Shown here: positions 55,598 through 64,000 of the stretch, in pieces
Numbering within the stretch: the stretch's first letter is position 1
Layout of the letters: each line of letters opens with the position of its first letter
NCBI GenBank assembly: GCA_021732085.1
Contig: JAKFVQ010000008.1
Coordinates: 62,001-126,000 of the forward strand
Origin: Candidatus Obscuribacterales bacterium
GTDB lineage: Bacteria; Cyanobacteriota; Vampirovibrionia; Obscuribacterales; Obscuribacteraceae
DNA length: 64,000 bases
Direction of reading: 5' to 3'
Notes under the pieces: generated by a model
Databases searched by the model: none
Told to the model about the DNA's origin: nothing
What the model saw: only the letters and a program-made list of their open reading frames with translations
Made by a program: the position numbers and the translations under genes

Positions 55598-57005
55598 GCG
55601 CACCTCCCACATAGCCAAGGCAGACAGCAAGAACCAGGCCGCCGATCACCGCCAGCCAGACATAAGGCATGGTTTTCTTCAGCAGAACCTGCGTGTCGGT
55701 ACCGAGGTATGTCGCGATCCAAACGTTATGCGTGTTGGTCGGATCGCATACGCCTTGAAGTTGTCCCACCGACATCAACATTCCCATGATGGCACCGCCT
55801 GAAAGTTGCGTACTCTTTTGCATAAGTGCCACCAGCCCGCTTCCCATGCCCCAAAGACTCAAGGGTCCGCGATAAAGTGCAAGAGGGGCTAGCAGCGTAA
55901 AACCAACAACGTAAGGAATCGGATCAGTCGGAACAGCAGCAGCGAACAATGGTGCCAGTGCTGTAGAAATTGTTTTGTGCATGACAGCGCACAGCAACAT
56001 GCCAATTCCCATCATCAGAATGACGGCAGGAATCACTGACTGAGCGCCCTCGATAATAGAACGAGTAAGGATATTAATCGAATCACGCCGCCATGTCACC
56101 AGCGTACCGTACGTGATGCCAACCAGGAAAGCGGTGATAATATCCCACCGGAAAAATAGCACCAGGATAAGTGGAATCGCAGGCGTGAAGAATGCCAGGG
56201 CAGACAAATCGACCAGTTTTTTGACATGACGAAAAATGGCATAACAAATGAGAATTGCCATGCCTGCTACGACGGGGACAAAGGAGTTTGGATCAGGTCC
56301 TGTCACGGCGGCAGCATTGAAAAGCGTCAACTGCCCAGTGGCAACGGCCCAAAGGAATACAGCAAGAATCGCTAGTGCCGCCAATGAGTACTTCAAATTC
56401 GAGAGCTTGCGCAACTCCACAGTGAGAAACGCGACAAGCACTGTACAAATTATTGCTGAAAATGGAACAACAAAGGAAACAATGCTGCTCTGTTCAACAC
56501 CAAGGACGTCCTTATACAAGACCCAATTCGCCAGGTTGAACATGCCACCAAGGTTTATTCCAAACAAGAACAATCCACCGGCAGTTGCTGCAGATATCCC
56601 CAGCGATAGCATCACAGGCAGCACGACGGTACCAACCATAATAACAGCGCCAAGCCCACCGAGAGACGAGAACAAAAGCGCCGTTACCAGTGTCATCATC
56701 AAGCCCAAAAGAAACGGACTGTCTCCTGAAAATTCGGCAACAAAGCGCACCATAGATTTCGCAATGCCATGCTTGTTTATCAACTCAGCTAGAACCGCGC
56801 CAATCATAGTGGTGGCATAAGCAGAGTGCAGCTTCAGCGCACCAGCGTTGATCACATCTTTCAAAATTTCGGAAGGGGGAATGCCGCCGATGGCAGCAAT
56901 GGCGATTGCCATAATTGGTAAGGCAAGCAGTGCGGATATGCGCCGCGTATACATGAGCGCGGCCATGATCAGAAAAACTATAAAACAGCTGATTCCTATC
57001 TGCAA
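55590..57005 (-). CDS. Ion-transporter-superfamily permease (GntP/CitMHS/DcuC-like)
   Basis: A 471-residue, very hydrophobic protein with about 11-13 membrane helices. It begins at TTG 57005 with hydrophobic sequence from residue 1, contains G-G-L-G-A-V-I-M-V-G-T-V-V-L-P-V near 115-130 and A-L-Y-R-G-P-L-S-L-W-G-M-G-S-G in the C-terminal half, and ends in a helix just before the overlap with the hydantoinase gene. Length and pattern match secondary carriers of organic anions in the ion-transporter superfamily, but I cannot assign the exact family. The 8-base overlap with a hydantoinase/oxoprolinase suggests uptake of a cyclic amide or a carboxylate. Confidence 0.75.
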   Translation of the reverse strand: MQIGISCFIVFLIMAALMYTRRISALLALPIMAIAIAAIGGIPPSEILKDVINAGALKLHSAYATTMIGAVLAELINKHGIAKSMVRFVAEFSGDSPFLLGLMMTLVTALLFSSLGGLGAVIMVGTVVLPVMLSLGISAATAGGLFLFGINLGGMFNLANWVLYKDVLGVEQSSIVSFVVPFSAIICTVLVAFLTVELRKLSNLKYSLAALAILAVFLWAVATGQLTLFNAAAVTGPDPNSFVPVVAGMAILICYAIFRHVKKLVDLSALAFFTPAIPLILVLFFRWDIITAFLVGITYGTLVTWRRDSINILTRSIIEGAQSVIPAVILMMGIGMLLCAVMHKTISTALAPLFAAAVPTDPIPYVVGFTLLAPLALYRGPLSLWGMGSGLVALMQKSTQLSGGAIMGMLMSVGQLQGVCDPTNTHNVWIATYLGTDTQVLLKKTMPYVWLAVIGGLVLAVCLGYVGGAHG

Positions 57006-57227
57006 AGTGCTGCATCCAATTTGAATTCCCGTAAAAAGTATAGCTTCATTTCAACCCATTTAGTTCCCGGCAACTAGCGCTAGCAAGCATTCCAAGGGGC
57101 GAGTCAGGCGCAAATAGAGCCACACTCGCGCAAAATTATCAGCTAATACAGTCGTCCCTACGATACTAAAGCCGACACGATTTTAATATTAGTGGAATAA
57201 TTTAAAGCGGAGGATCGAAGACGAAAA
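57006..57227. other. Divergent intergenic region between permease and sensor kinase
   Basis: The divergent starts (permease at 57005, kinase operon at 57228 or 57314) imply promoters on both strands. The sequence is AT-rich at 57175-57205 (TTTTAATATTAG and GGAATAATTTAAAG), where a plus-strand -10 element could lie, but no clear -35/-10 pair could be assigned. No operator-like repeat was recognised. Confidence 0.4.
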
Positions 57228-57317
57228 ATGCAGCAGGAGCATCCAAGGAATCAATACCTAACCAGAAGATGCGGACATTCACAACGCTGTGTGAGCATCC
57301 GAGCGACTAAGTCATGA
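57228..57317 (+). CDS. Possible 29-aa leader peptide overlapping the sensor kinase start
   Basis: ATG 57228 follows GGAGGA at 57209-57214 (13 bases, slightly long). The frame encodes 29 polar residues rich in Arg, Gln and Ser with two Cys, and its TGA overlaps the kinase ATG as ATGA at 57314-57317. The kinase start itself has only a weak ribosome site, so translational coupling from this short frame would explain its expression. The peptide has no recognisable domain; the call depends on arrangement only. Confidence 0.45.
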   Translation: MQQEHPRNQYLTRRCGHSQRCVSIRATKS

Positions 57318-60300
57318 AGGTTTTCCATCGTGGACTTCTGATCGTCGGTGTTCCCTTTCTGCTGGAAATGGGGCTCATCACTCACCTTGCTATGCTCTTG
57401 CAGCAATCTGATCAGGACCAGGCCAAGGAAACAGTCTACAGAAAGTTTGCCGGTTATAACGCCCATATGCTTGGCGCTGCCTCAGAAATCCCATTTTTCC
57501 TGGTAGCGTCAGTTCAATATCAGGACGATACCTTTTTCAATCTCTACCAAAAAGCGAAGGAGCGCGTTCTATTTAATCGCGCGCAAGTCCTGGCGCTAAT
57601 TAAAGAGCATCCGGATATCGCGGATGGAAGCATGAATGCCGATACAGCCCTGCTTAAACTGATAGAAGTCACAGACGATTTCGCTCGTGTCCGCAAAGCT
57701 CACATTTTCGATCTAATAGCGCAGTTGCCTAAGATGGAAAGAGCGTTTGAAGATAATAAGGGCACCGCTTTGGAAAGATTAGGGAATCTCGTCAGCTCGG
57801 GCGAGCAAAAAACGAAAATGATGCAGCGGGAGCAGGAAAAACTGCGCGCTCAATTCTCAGACACCTTAACTGCTGGTCTTATTGCAAATGCATTGGCTGC
57901 CATATTACTCAGCCTGTTTTATGGAAAAAGCATTATGGCGCGGTTGAGAACAATCAACAAAAATACGGCAGCTCTAAAAGATGGCACGCCGATGCTACTG
58001 CCTCTTAAAGGCAACGACGAGATTCAACAGCTAGACAAATCCTTCCACAGAATGGACGAGGAACTGAGACTTGCAGCGAGTCGTCAAAAAGAACTCTTCG
58101 ACAATGCTAGCGATGTCATCTGCGTACTGGATCAAGAACTTCGTTTTGTCAGGGTAAACAAGGCTACGCAAAGAAATTGGAATCAGTCAGCAGAAACCCT
58201 ATCGGGAACGGATGCAAGTCGTCTTATCGATGAAGGCGAACGCGAACAATTCAGAAGCGCGGTGCAAGCGCGAAAGGAGCGAGAATTCGATTCGCCAATC
58301 GAAGCAAAAATGGCTACCGGCGACAAGATTCTGTCATGGTCCGTTTTCTGGTCTCAATTAGACAATAGCTATTACTGTGTTATACACGATGTCACGGAAC
58401 AGAAACGCTCGCAAGCAATGAAAGAGATGTTTCTCGACATGATCTCCAGAGATTTGCAAAGACCTTTAACCGAGATGGGCAGTAATCTCCGAACGCTCAT
58501 CACTGCAAAACAAGCAGAGCTTAGCAAAGAATGCCTCAGCAAACTTCAAATGGCAGAAAAAAATCTTCAACGACTATTGAAATTGGTGAGCGACCTTCTG
58601 GAAGTGACCAAACTTCAGTCAAACGATATTCGACTACAAAAGAATGAGTGCGCCGTTCTGGAGCTTCTGCACCAATCAATGCATGAGGTCGAATCTCTGG
58701 CAGAGAAAAGGAACGTCAGTATTATCATTCAAGACGAGCTGGCAGATCCACGGGGCAAAGCTGACAGGTGGCACGTTGACTCAAATCGAATCATACAAGT
58801 ACTGGTAAACTTGCTTTCCAACGCCATCAAGTTTTCACCAGATGGCTCCACGATTGCTTTAAAGGCCAAGCGGATCGCAGGCGATATTGAAGTCGCCATC
58901 ATTGATCAGGGACGCGGCGTACCTGAATCCCACCGAGAGCTTATCTTCGAGAAGTTCAAACAAGTCGAGGCCGCAGACGGGAAGCGTTCTGCAGGAACGG
59001 GACTCGGATTGCCTATTTGCAAACAAATTATCGAAGACCATGGTGGAAGGATTGGAGTGCGTCAGGCCGAACCGGCAGGCAGCGAGTTTTGGTTTTTGAT
59101 TCCAGGTCAGGTAGCCAGCTCGGGGGCATTTCTGCCTACTGCAAAGGAAGGAGACATAGTCGCAGCTAACATGACCGGGGGTCCGGAAGCAGCGTCAAAC
59201 AGGCCGGACCAGGCAATTTGCGCTGAGCTATTAGCGCCGGAACTCAGTCCTAAAAGGTTGAACAAGCTCGGCGCAGGAAACCTTCGACTGGGGGGCAAAG
59301 GACTGCTACTTATTGGTGTGCCACTGCTTTGCGAATTGGTTTTAGTGGGGTCGCTTGCAGCATTACTCTATTCTGCAGATAGGGAACGGCAGGAAGAATT
59401 GGTTCAGCGCAACATGGCATTGCATGCATCAGAGATCATAAATCTATACTTTCTCATGAGCGCACTGATGATAGGAGACCACACGCCCGAACGCTGGATA
59501 CTCACAAGCCAAACCTACGAGTCCATTGCAAGAGTACAAAATGAACTCAAGCAACTAGTCAAAAATGATAGAGATGCAAGAGCTATTATGAATGGGATGG
59601 AAAAGCAAAGCGCGAAAGTCGCTGACTTCATCAGAGCCGGCAACCGAACCATGCAAGCAGGTGCCACTGAACGAAATGCCACCATAGCGATGGCCAGAAG
59701 AGAGAAGTTGGTTCCATCGGTCATTGGGTTATCCAGAAGACTTCAAAAGCTACTGGATAATGCGGAGAAGAAAGAGTTTGTAATCCCAGAAAAGCGCCGA
59801 GAGATCAGGGCTCAACAATCACAAATTCTTCTTGTTGGACTTGGATTGAACATCATCGGTTCAATATTGCTGGCGCTCTATTTCAGCAGAGATCTGACAA
59901 GCCGTTTGCAAATTTTGGCAGACAATACAGTCCGTCTCAGCAGCGATCATCCGTTAAACGCTCCAATTGAGGGGCGGGATGAAATAGCAGAGTTGGATGA
60001 ATCTTTCCACCGGACGGCCACTGAGTTGCAAGAAGCGCAGAAGAAGGAAAGCGCAGTATTCGACAACGCTCGCGATATCATTTGCTCCTTTTCAAATGAC
60101 TTTCAATTCACAAAAGTGAATCAAGCGATTGTTCGCATCTTGCAGTTTTCGCAAACTGAACTTGCCAGCAAAAGGATTATCGACTACCTGAGCGAAGACG
60201 GGCAGCAGCATTTACGGACGCGGTTGACTCGACTGAGTGTGGGAACGGATCGATTCGAAGCCGCCATGCATGATAGGTCCGGGAAGACTCGTTATTTTGA

Positions 60301-61042
60301 TTTCTCGGTTTCTCGAACAGGATCAGAAAGTGATTATTATTGTGTGATGCACGACATCTCCCAGAAGAAGGAAATGGAAATGCTCAAGCAAGAATTTCTT
60401 GCAATGGTAAGCCATGACCTGCGAACGCCACTGACCTCGATCCTGGGAGTCGCAAAGCTTGCCATTGCCAACGTTTTGGGACCCATATCGCCTGAGAACA
60501 AAAGTATTTTGGTACAACTCGTACGCAACGGAACTGAGCTTCTCGAACTCATTAACGATTTGCTGGATATCGAAAAGCTTGAAGCAGGGAAAATGCAATT
60601 CTTGCTTCGAGAGGTCTCTGCCAAAGAGCTGCTCTCCAATATAGAAGCCACTGCAGAAGTCGAGGCATCAAGCATTGCAGCGGTGACAGATATCGTAATT
60701 TTGGCGGATCAAGATCGGATTCAGCAAGCGCTAACAAACGTTATCCGCTTCATCACTAAAGGCAGTGACTCCGAAGAAAGCCGCCCGAACTTGAGGGCAC
60801 GCCCGAACGAACTTGGTGGCTTAACATTTGAATTCAGAAGCAAAATGATCATTCCTCCGATTGAAGTAACGCAACCCGCAATGAATGATGGTGCGAAGAA
60901 TAGACTGGCGCTCCCGATCGCAAGAAAAATCATTGAGCAACACGAGGGGACACTCGAGTTGACAGAGGAATGCCTAACAGTCTGCCTGCCAAAACACATG
61001 CAGCACGACAGCGAACTGATACCAGATTCAGTACCGGTTTAA
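57314..61042 (+). CDS. Double sensor histidine kinase: two fused kinase modules with complementary lost motifs
   Basis: The 1,242-residue protein is an internal duplication of helix, extracytoplasmic domain, helix, HAMP, PAS, HisKA and HATPase. Module 1: helices about 8-29 and 187-205, HAMP about 206-255, PAS about 258-365, HisKA about 370-440. Its H-box reads M-I-S-R-D-L-Q-R-P-L, so the phospho-acceptor is Arg379. Its ATPase is intact: N503 in N-L-L-S-N-A-I-K-F, D531 in D-Q-G-R-G-V, G-T-G-L-G-L at 561-566. Module 2: helices about 661-682 and 837-858, HAMP, PAS about 912-1015, H-box M-V-S-H-D-L-R-T-P-L with H1034. Its ATPase region has Phe1146 at the N-box Asn position, no D-x-G-x-G, and R-L-A-L for G-L-G-L. 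So module 1 could phosphorylate module 2. No response regulator is adjacent on the same strand. Confidence 0.9.
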   Translation: MKVFHRGLLIVGVPFLLEMGLITHLAMLLQQSDQDQAKETVYRKFAGYNAHMLGAASEIPFFLVASVQYQDDTFFNLYQKAKERVLFNRAQVLALIKEHPDIADGSMNADTALLKLIEVTDDFARVRKAHIFDLIAQLPKMERAFEDNKGTALERLGNLVSSGEQKTKMMQREQEKLRAQFSDTLTAGLIANALAAILLSLFYGKSIMARLRTINKNTAALKDGTPMLLPLKGNDEIQQLDKSFHRMDEELRLAASRQKELFDNASDVICVLDQELRFVRVNKATQRNWNQSAETLSGTDASRLIDEGEREQFRSAVQARKEREFDSPIEAKMATGDKILSWSVFWSQLDNSYYCVIHDVTEQKRSQAMKEMFLDMISRDLQRPLTEMGSNLRTLITAKQAELSKECLSKLQMAEKNLQRLLKLVSDLLEVTKLQSNDIRLQKNECAVLELLHQSMHEVESLAEKRNVSIIIQDELADPRGKADRWHVDSNRIIQVLVNLLSNAIKFSPDGSTIALKAKRIAGDIEVAIIDQGRGVPESHRELIFEKFKQVEAADGKRSAGTGLGLPICKQIIEDHGGRIGVRQAEPAGSEFWFLIPGQVASSGAFLPTAKEGDIVAANMTGGPEAASNRPDQAICAELLAPELSPKRLNKLGAGNLRLGGKGLLLIGVPLLCELVLVGSLAALLYSADRERQEELVQRNMALHASEIINLYFLMSALMIGDHTPERWILTSQTYESIARVQNELKQLVKNDRDARAIMNGMEKQSAKVADFIRAGNRTMQAGATERNATIAMARREKLVPSVIGLSRRLQKLLDNAEKKEFVIPEKRREIRAQQSQILLVGLGLNIIGSILLALYFSRDLTSRLQILADNTVRLSSDHPLNAPIEGRDEIAELDESFHRTATELQEAQKKESAVFDNARDIICSFSNDFQFTKVNQAIVRILQFSQTELASKRIIDYLSEDGQQHLRTRLTRLSVGTDRFEAAMHDRSGKTRYFDFSVSRTGSESDYYCVMHDISQKKEMEMLKQEFLAMVSHDLRTPLTSILGVAKLAIANVLGPISPENKSILVQLVRNGTELLELINDLLDIEKLEAGKMQFLLREVSAKELLSNIEATAEVEASSIAAVTDIVILADQDRIQQALTNVIRFITKGSDSEESRPNLRARPNELGGLTFEFRSKMIIPPIEVTQPAMNDGAKNRLALPIARKIIEQHEGTLELTEECLTVCLPKHMQHDSELIPDSVPV

Positions 61043-61243
61043 CGCACATGCACCGCGAAGCAGCGGCACGCGAATTCAGAATAAGGGCGTTGTCGATGAG
61101 CCATTCAAGAACTGACGTCAGCAACAACTTGTATTCTTTTGGACAGTCGGAAATTATGTTATAGCTTACAGAGAGCGGACGCGACCTTATTGCGGTACGA
61201 GTGCTCCATGGCGCCCGCAATTTTAAGAAGATCTTTTGACAGA

Positions 61244-61274
61244 AAAGGCGGACTGCTTGTATTAGACCGCCTTT
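61244..61274 (-). terminator. Terminator of the sigma factor gene
   Basis: On the minus strand AAAGGCGG pairs with CCGCCTTT around a 15-base loop and ends in TTTTC, seven bases after the sigma-factor stop codon. On the plus strand the same hairpin could serve the sensor kinase, whose stop lies about 200 bases upstream. Confidence 0.75.
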
Positions 61275-61280
61275 CAGATA

Positions 61281-62285
61281 TTAGTCGAGATCTTCGGTCA
61301 AGCCCGAGAGTTCGAAATTGTTTCGCAATTTCTTGATTGCTTTGGCTTCGATCTGGCGAGCACGTTCACGACTTACTCCGAGTTTTTGCCCGGTTTGTTC
61401 GTAGGTCATGGTGACACCACCATCGAAACCATATCTTAGTTGTAATACTTCTCGTTCATGAGGGGACAGACGGCCAAGCGCGGTTGCAACGCGTTCGGCA
61501 AGAAGTTGTCCACGAATTGCTTCATCAGGTGCAGGAGTGTTTTCATCTTTCACAAAATCCGAAATAGTGTTGTCTACGTCATTACCTACATGGGCATCAA
61601 GTGATACCAGTTTCTTGTCCGCAGAAAGTATTTCCGTTACCTTCTTTACGCTCATCCCAGAAGATTTTGCAATCTCCTCGATGGTTGGTTTCCTATTCAA
61701 TTCTGTAACTAGAATGCGTACAGTTTTTCTCACACGAGCGAGTGCTTCAGTGATATGCACCGGCACGCGAACGGCACGAGATTTGTCTGCTAAAGCGCGC
61801 ATAATAGCCTGGCGAACCCACCAGGTTGCATAAGTTGAGAATTTGTAGCCGCGCTCCGGGTCAAACTTCTCGGCGGCACGAATGAGACCGAGACTTCCTT
61901 CCTGAATCAAATCCTGAAATCCAAGATCTGTGTTTTTATATCGCTTAGCAATGCTTACGACCAAACGCAAGTTTGCTTGAATGAGCTTTCTTTTGGCGCT
62001 CCGGTCACCATTTTGAACGGCACGCGACAATTCGATTTCTTCCTTGCCTGTCAGCAAACGGAATTTACCAATCTCCTTGAGATAAGCCTTGGTAGAGTCT
62101 TCCGGACCTACTACTGATTCGGCGGTGGATTCTTCCTGTGTCTCGGAATCGAGTGATTCTTCCGATTGGTCAATGTCATCGGAGAACGCTTCAACATTTC
62201 CAAAGCCGAAGTCGTCGGAGTCAGAACCGTACGAAACATACGATTCGTCCAAAAGTACTGTGTTTGTTTTCCTTGATGTTCGCAT
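61281..62285 (-). CDS. RNA polymerase sigma-70 family factor, group 2 (cyanobacterial SigA/SigB-like)
   Basis: The 334-residue protein has an acidic, Ser-rich N-terminus (1-60) in place of full region 1.1. Region 1.2 is seen as [11 protein letters not shown] (about 63-73). Region 2 has [31 protein letters not shown] and [13 protein letters not shown], the core-binding and -10 recognition helices. Region 3 follows, and region 4 has L-R-Y-G-F-D-G with the helix-turn-helix [19 protein letters not shown]. The lack of region 1.1 and the length point to an alternative, non-essential sigma factor or a short primary one. It ends in a terminator and starts at ATG 62285 without a strong ribosome site. 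Confidence 0.93.
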   Translation of the reverse strand: MRTSRKTNTVLLDESYVSYGSDSDDFGFGNVEAFSDDIDQSEESLDSETQEESTAESVVGPEDSTKAYLKEIGKFRLLTGKEEIELSRAVQNGDRSAKRKLIQANLRLVVSIAKRYKNTDLGFQDLIQEGSLGLIRAAEKFDPERGYKFSTYATWWVRQAIMRALADKSRAVRVPVHITEALARVRKTVRILVTELNRKPTIEEIAKSSGMSVKKVTEILSADKKLVSLDAHVGNDVDNTISDFVKDENTPAPDEAIRGQLLAERVATALGRLSPHEREVLQLRYGFDGGVTMTYEQTGQKLGVSRERARQIEAKAIKKLRNNFELSGLTEDLD

Positions 62286-62634
62286 TTAATACTCACAGTA
62301 AAATTCGCGCGCCCAAAGCTTCCGAGAGAGAGAAGAAGCTGGTCGCACATCTGCCATACCTATGTACTGTGAATATAGATCGCTCTTAGCAAGAGCAACC
62401 AGGGTCAAAAAGCGGATTTTCCAAACGGAAAACGCCCGATAGACAGGTTTTTGCAGATTAAATGCGAGGATTCGGCATTGCCACCTATCGACGACCAATT
62501 TTGCAAAGCATTTCCAGGCAAGACTTACAGGCCCTGGGCTGCCGGGTCCAGGCGGGGGTGGACCAGGAGGGAAAGTTGGCAAGAGTGGGTACATAGAGAT
62601 ATGAAGGGGACTTAACATTTCGTGGGGCAATCCG
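62286..62634. other. Divergent intergenic region, sigma factor / disordered-protein gene
   Basis: These 349 bases carry no supported gene. A small hairpin GCTCTT-AGC-AAGAGC lies at 62382-62396. A GC-rich stretch at about 62530-62570 (GGTCCAGGCGGGGGTGGACC with flanks) can fold as a short stem. Minus-strand frames here give Pro/Gly-rich peptides without ribosome sites. Promoters for both flanking genes should lie here but none was assigned. Confidence 0.5.
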
Positions 62635-64000
62635 ATGGCCGGAGACGGCGACGACAACGAAGTAAACTCCAAGAAGTCGCCTGAAGATCAGGGTCAAGCG
62701 GAGAAAGATGGTTCGGAGAACAGATCTCCGGAGCAGGATCGGGCCGAGGAAATTGCCAGCGATCAAAAGCGCGCCACCGGGGAATTTCAGACCGAAGCGC
62801 TCAATGAGTTCAAAGCCGAATCACAGCGAAAAACCGCAGAGAATAAGAAGCCGGATGTGCCGGAAGCTGGACAGTTGGATACCATGACCGGACAGGTCCA
62901 TGAAGAGAAGGCTGACGCCGAAAAAGATTCGGAAAAGCAGAATAGCAACGACGGTCCAAACGACTCAAAAGATAAAGACTCAAAAGATAAGGACTCAAAG
63001 TCTAACGATTCAAAAGACGACAATTCAAAAGAAAAGAACGCAAAAGAACATGCTGAAGACTCGGGTGAATCTGACGGGGGGGAAGCGCCTCCCGAGGACG
63101 AAAAGCAGCAAAAACACAGAGGTCTGGGCGGAGAAGCTGCCAATGAGGACAGGAAGCAGCAGCACAGAGGTCTTGGCGAAGAACGCTCTCAATCCCGGAG
63201 CCTAAATGGAGACCAACTGGACCTTTCGACCGGCAAAGTTCTGAATGAAGCCTCAGAGTCTCGGGCGACAGAGCATGGACAGAACGCAGGACGTCCCACA
63301 GATGGCAGTGAGCCAGAAGCAAAGCAATCGCGACCCGGCGCAGATCTTGCCGGCAATAACGCAAGCGCTGCGCCCCGTGATGGTTCGTCTAATAATGTTG
63401 CTGATTTACGACCGGATAAGCCTGTAAATTCAGCTGACAATACAGTCAACCATTCCGCAGAAGCTCCCACCCAAGTAATGAACCCTGGGGCGAATGCAGA
63501 AAATGCAGTTATAGCGTCACGAGATAGCAAACCTGTTAGCGCCGGTGACAACACCGTAACTGCGAGCGACAATTCCGCTCGAGAAGCGCAAGTGGCGCCA
63601 GCTGCAGATTCAACGGTAAACAACAACAACAACAACAATCCGGCATCAGCAAAGCAAGACACCGAAAAACCTGCAACCGCAACTGACGCAAATGTTACAC
63701 CGAATGCGGTGACGCAGAATCCGGCAACGAACTCACTTAATTCATTTAGCCCACCGAGCAAGCCTTTGGAAGGAGCCACGACACCCCAAGCATCATCTTT
63801 TAGATCCTTTGATACCACTAGGAATTTGAGCACGAACGCCTTCCAACCCGGGGACCCATTGCCTGAAGTGAAGACAGTAGCGGTACGTACAGTGACCAAT
63901 AACGGTGCGGATAGACCTGCCACCACGGCCGGTGACCAACAAACAAGCGCGCCACAAGAAAATCAAACAGCACCAAGGGAACAACAGACAACTCCTCAGG
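62635..64000 (+). CDS. Long disordered, charged low-complexity protein (3' end outside window)
   Basis: From ATG 62635 the frame is open without stop to the last base (455 codons), so the C-terminus is missing. A weak GGGG ribosome site lies seven bases upstream. The N-terminal 190 residues are dominated by Glu, Lys, Asp, Ser and Gln, with repeated D-S-K-D-K units (near 62970-63020) and a repeated H-R-G-L-G-(G/E)-E element separated by D-x-K-Q-Q (near 63100-63180). The rest is rich in Ala, Asn, Thr and Pro, including a run of five Asn. No signal peptide, membrane helix or known domain appears in the visible part. It resembles the protein at 4925 in composition only. A folded C-terminal domain may follow outside the window. 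Confidence 0.8.
   Translation, partial: MAGDGDDNEVNSKKSPEDQGQAEKDGSENRSPEQDRAEEIASDQKRATGEFQTEALNEFKAESQRKTAENKKPDVPEAGQLDTMTGQVHEEKADAEKDSEKQNSNDGPNDSKDKDSKDKDSKSNDSKDDNSKEKNAKEHAEDSGESDGGEAPPEDEKQQKHRGLGGEAANEDRKQQHRGLGEERSQSRSLNGDQLDLSTGKVLNEASESRATEHGQNAGRPTDGSEPEAKQSRPGADLAGNNASAAPRDGSSNNVADLRPDKPVNSADNTVNHSAEAPTQVMNPGANAENAVIASRDSKPVSAGDNTVTASDNSAREAQVAPAADSTVNNNNNNNPASAKQDTEKPATATDANVTPNAVTQNPATNSLNSFSPPSKPLEGATTPQASSFRSFDTTRNLSTNAFQPGDPLPEVKTVAVRTVTNNGADRPATTAGDQQTSAPQENQTAPREQQTTPQ

Noticed and set aside
62286..62766. Two minus-strand Pro/Gly-rich frames upstream of the sigma factor
   Set aside because: No ribosome sites and no recognisable domain; they overlap the start of the long plus-strand gene at 62635 and the sigma factor's upstream region.

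Overview
The window looks like a chromosomal segment from a non-photosynthetic relative of the Cyanobacteria (Vampirovibrionia/'Melainabacteria', perhaps Obscuribacterales). This is an inference. It rests on a cyanobacterial-style group 2 sigma-70 factor, a eukaryotic-type Ser/Thr kinase with a long helical tail, intermediate base composition, frequent GTG/TTG starts with clear Shine-Dalgarno sites, and several long low-complexity or repeat-built proteins. No rRNA, tRNA, CRISPR array, transposase or integrase was seen.

Layout. 1-9.3 kb: the 3' end of a cyclopropane-synthase-type methyltransferase, then a membrane-anchored Ser/Thr kinase (minus strand) divergent from a small XRE regulator. These are followed by a disordered MDKLP-repeat protein, two exported proteins of unknown function on the minus strand, a small hydrophilic protein, and a dual-specificity-phosphatase-like protein whose catalytic Cys position is Asp. 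9.6-47.3 kb: one uninterrupted reading frame of 12,571 codons for an exported, Gly/Ser/Thr/Asn-rich beta-helix protein. It consists of a signal peptide, a haemagglutinin-like N-terminal region, about 38 copies of a repeat of about 284 residues, a distinct distal region, a proline linker and FecR-like C-terminal domains.

47.4-51.5 kb: two small membrane proteins, a CzcA/CusA-type RND pump without adjacent adaptor or outer-membrane genes, and a 36-residue one-helix peptide translationally linked to the pump. A three-copy 33-bp-period palindromic repeat follows. 51.7-57.0 kb (minus strand): a REC-GGDEF protein with a degenerate GGDEF motif, and an operon of permease, hydantoinase/oxoprolinase and DUF309 protein. 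57.2-61.0 kb: a possible leader peptide and a 1,242-residue protein made of two fused sensor kinases. The first half has lost its phospho-acceptor His but keeps the ATPase motifs; the second keeps the His but has lost the ATPase motifs. 61.3-62.3 kb: sigma factor (minus strand). 62.6 kb to the end: the start of a long, disordered, charged protein that runs off the window.

Taken together the segment is rich in cell-surface and signalling functions: a very large surface protein, three signalling proteins with altered catalytic motifs (phosphatase-like, GGDEF, split histidine kinase) and an active-looking Ser/Thr kinase. The strongest candidates for something new are the complementary double histidine kinase (57.3-61.0 kb), the giant repeat protein and its growth pattern (9.6-47.3 kb), and the RND-linked micropeptide with the adjacent 33-bp repeat array (51.4-51.7 kb).
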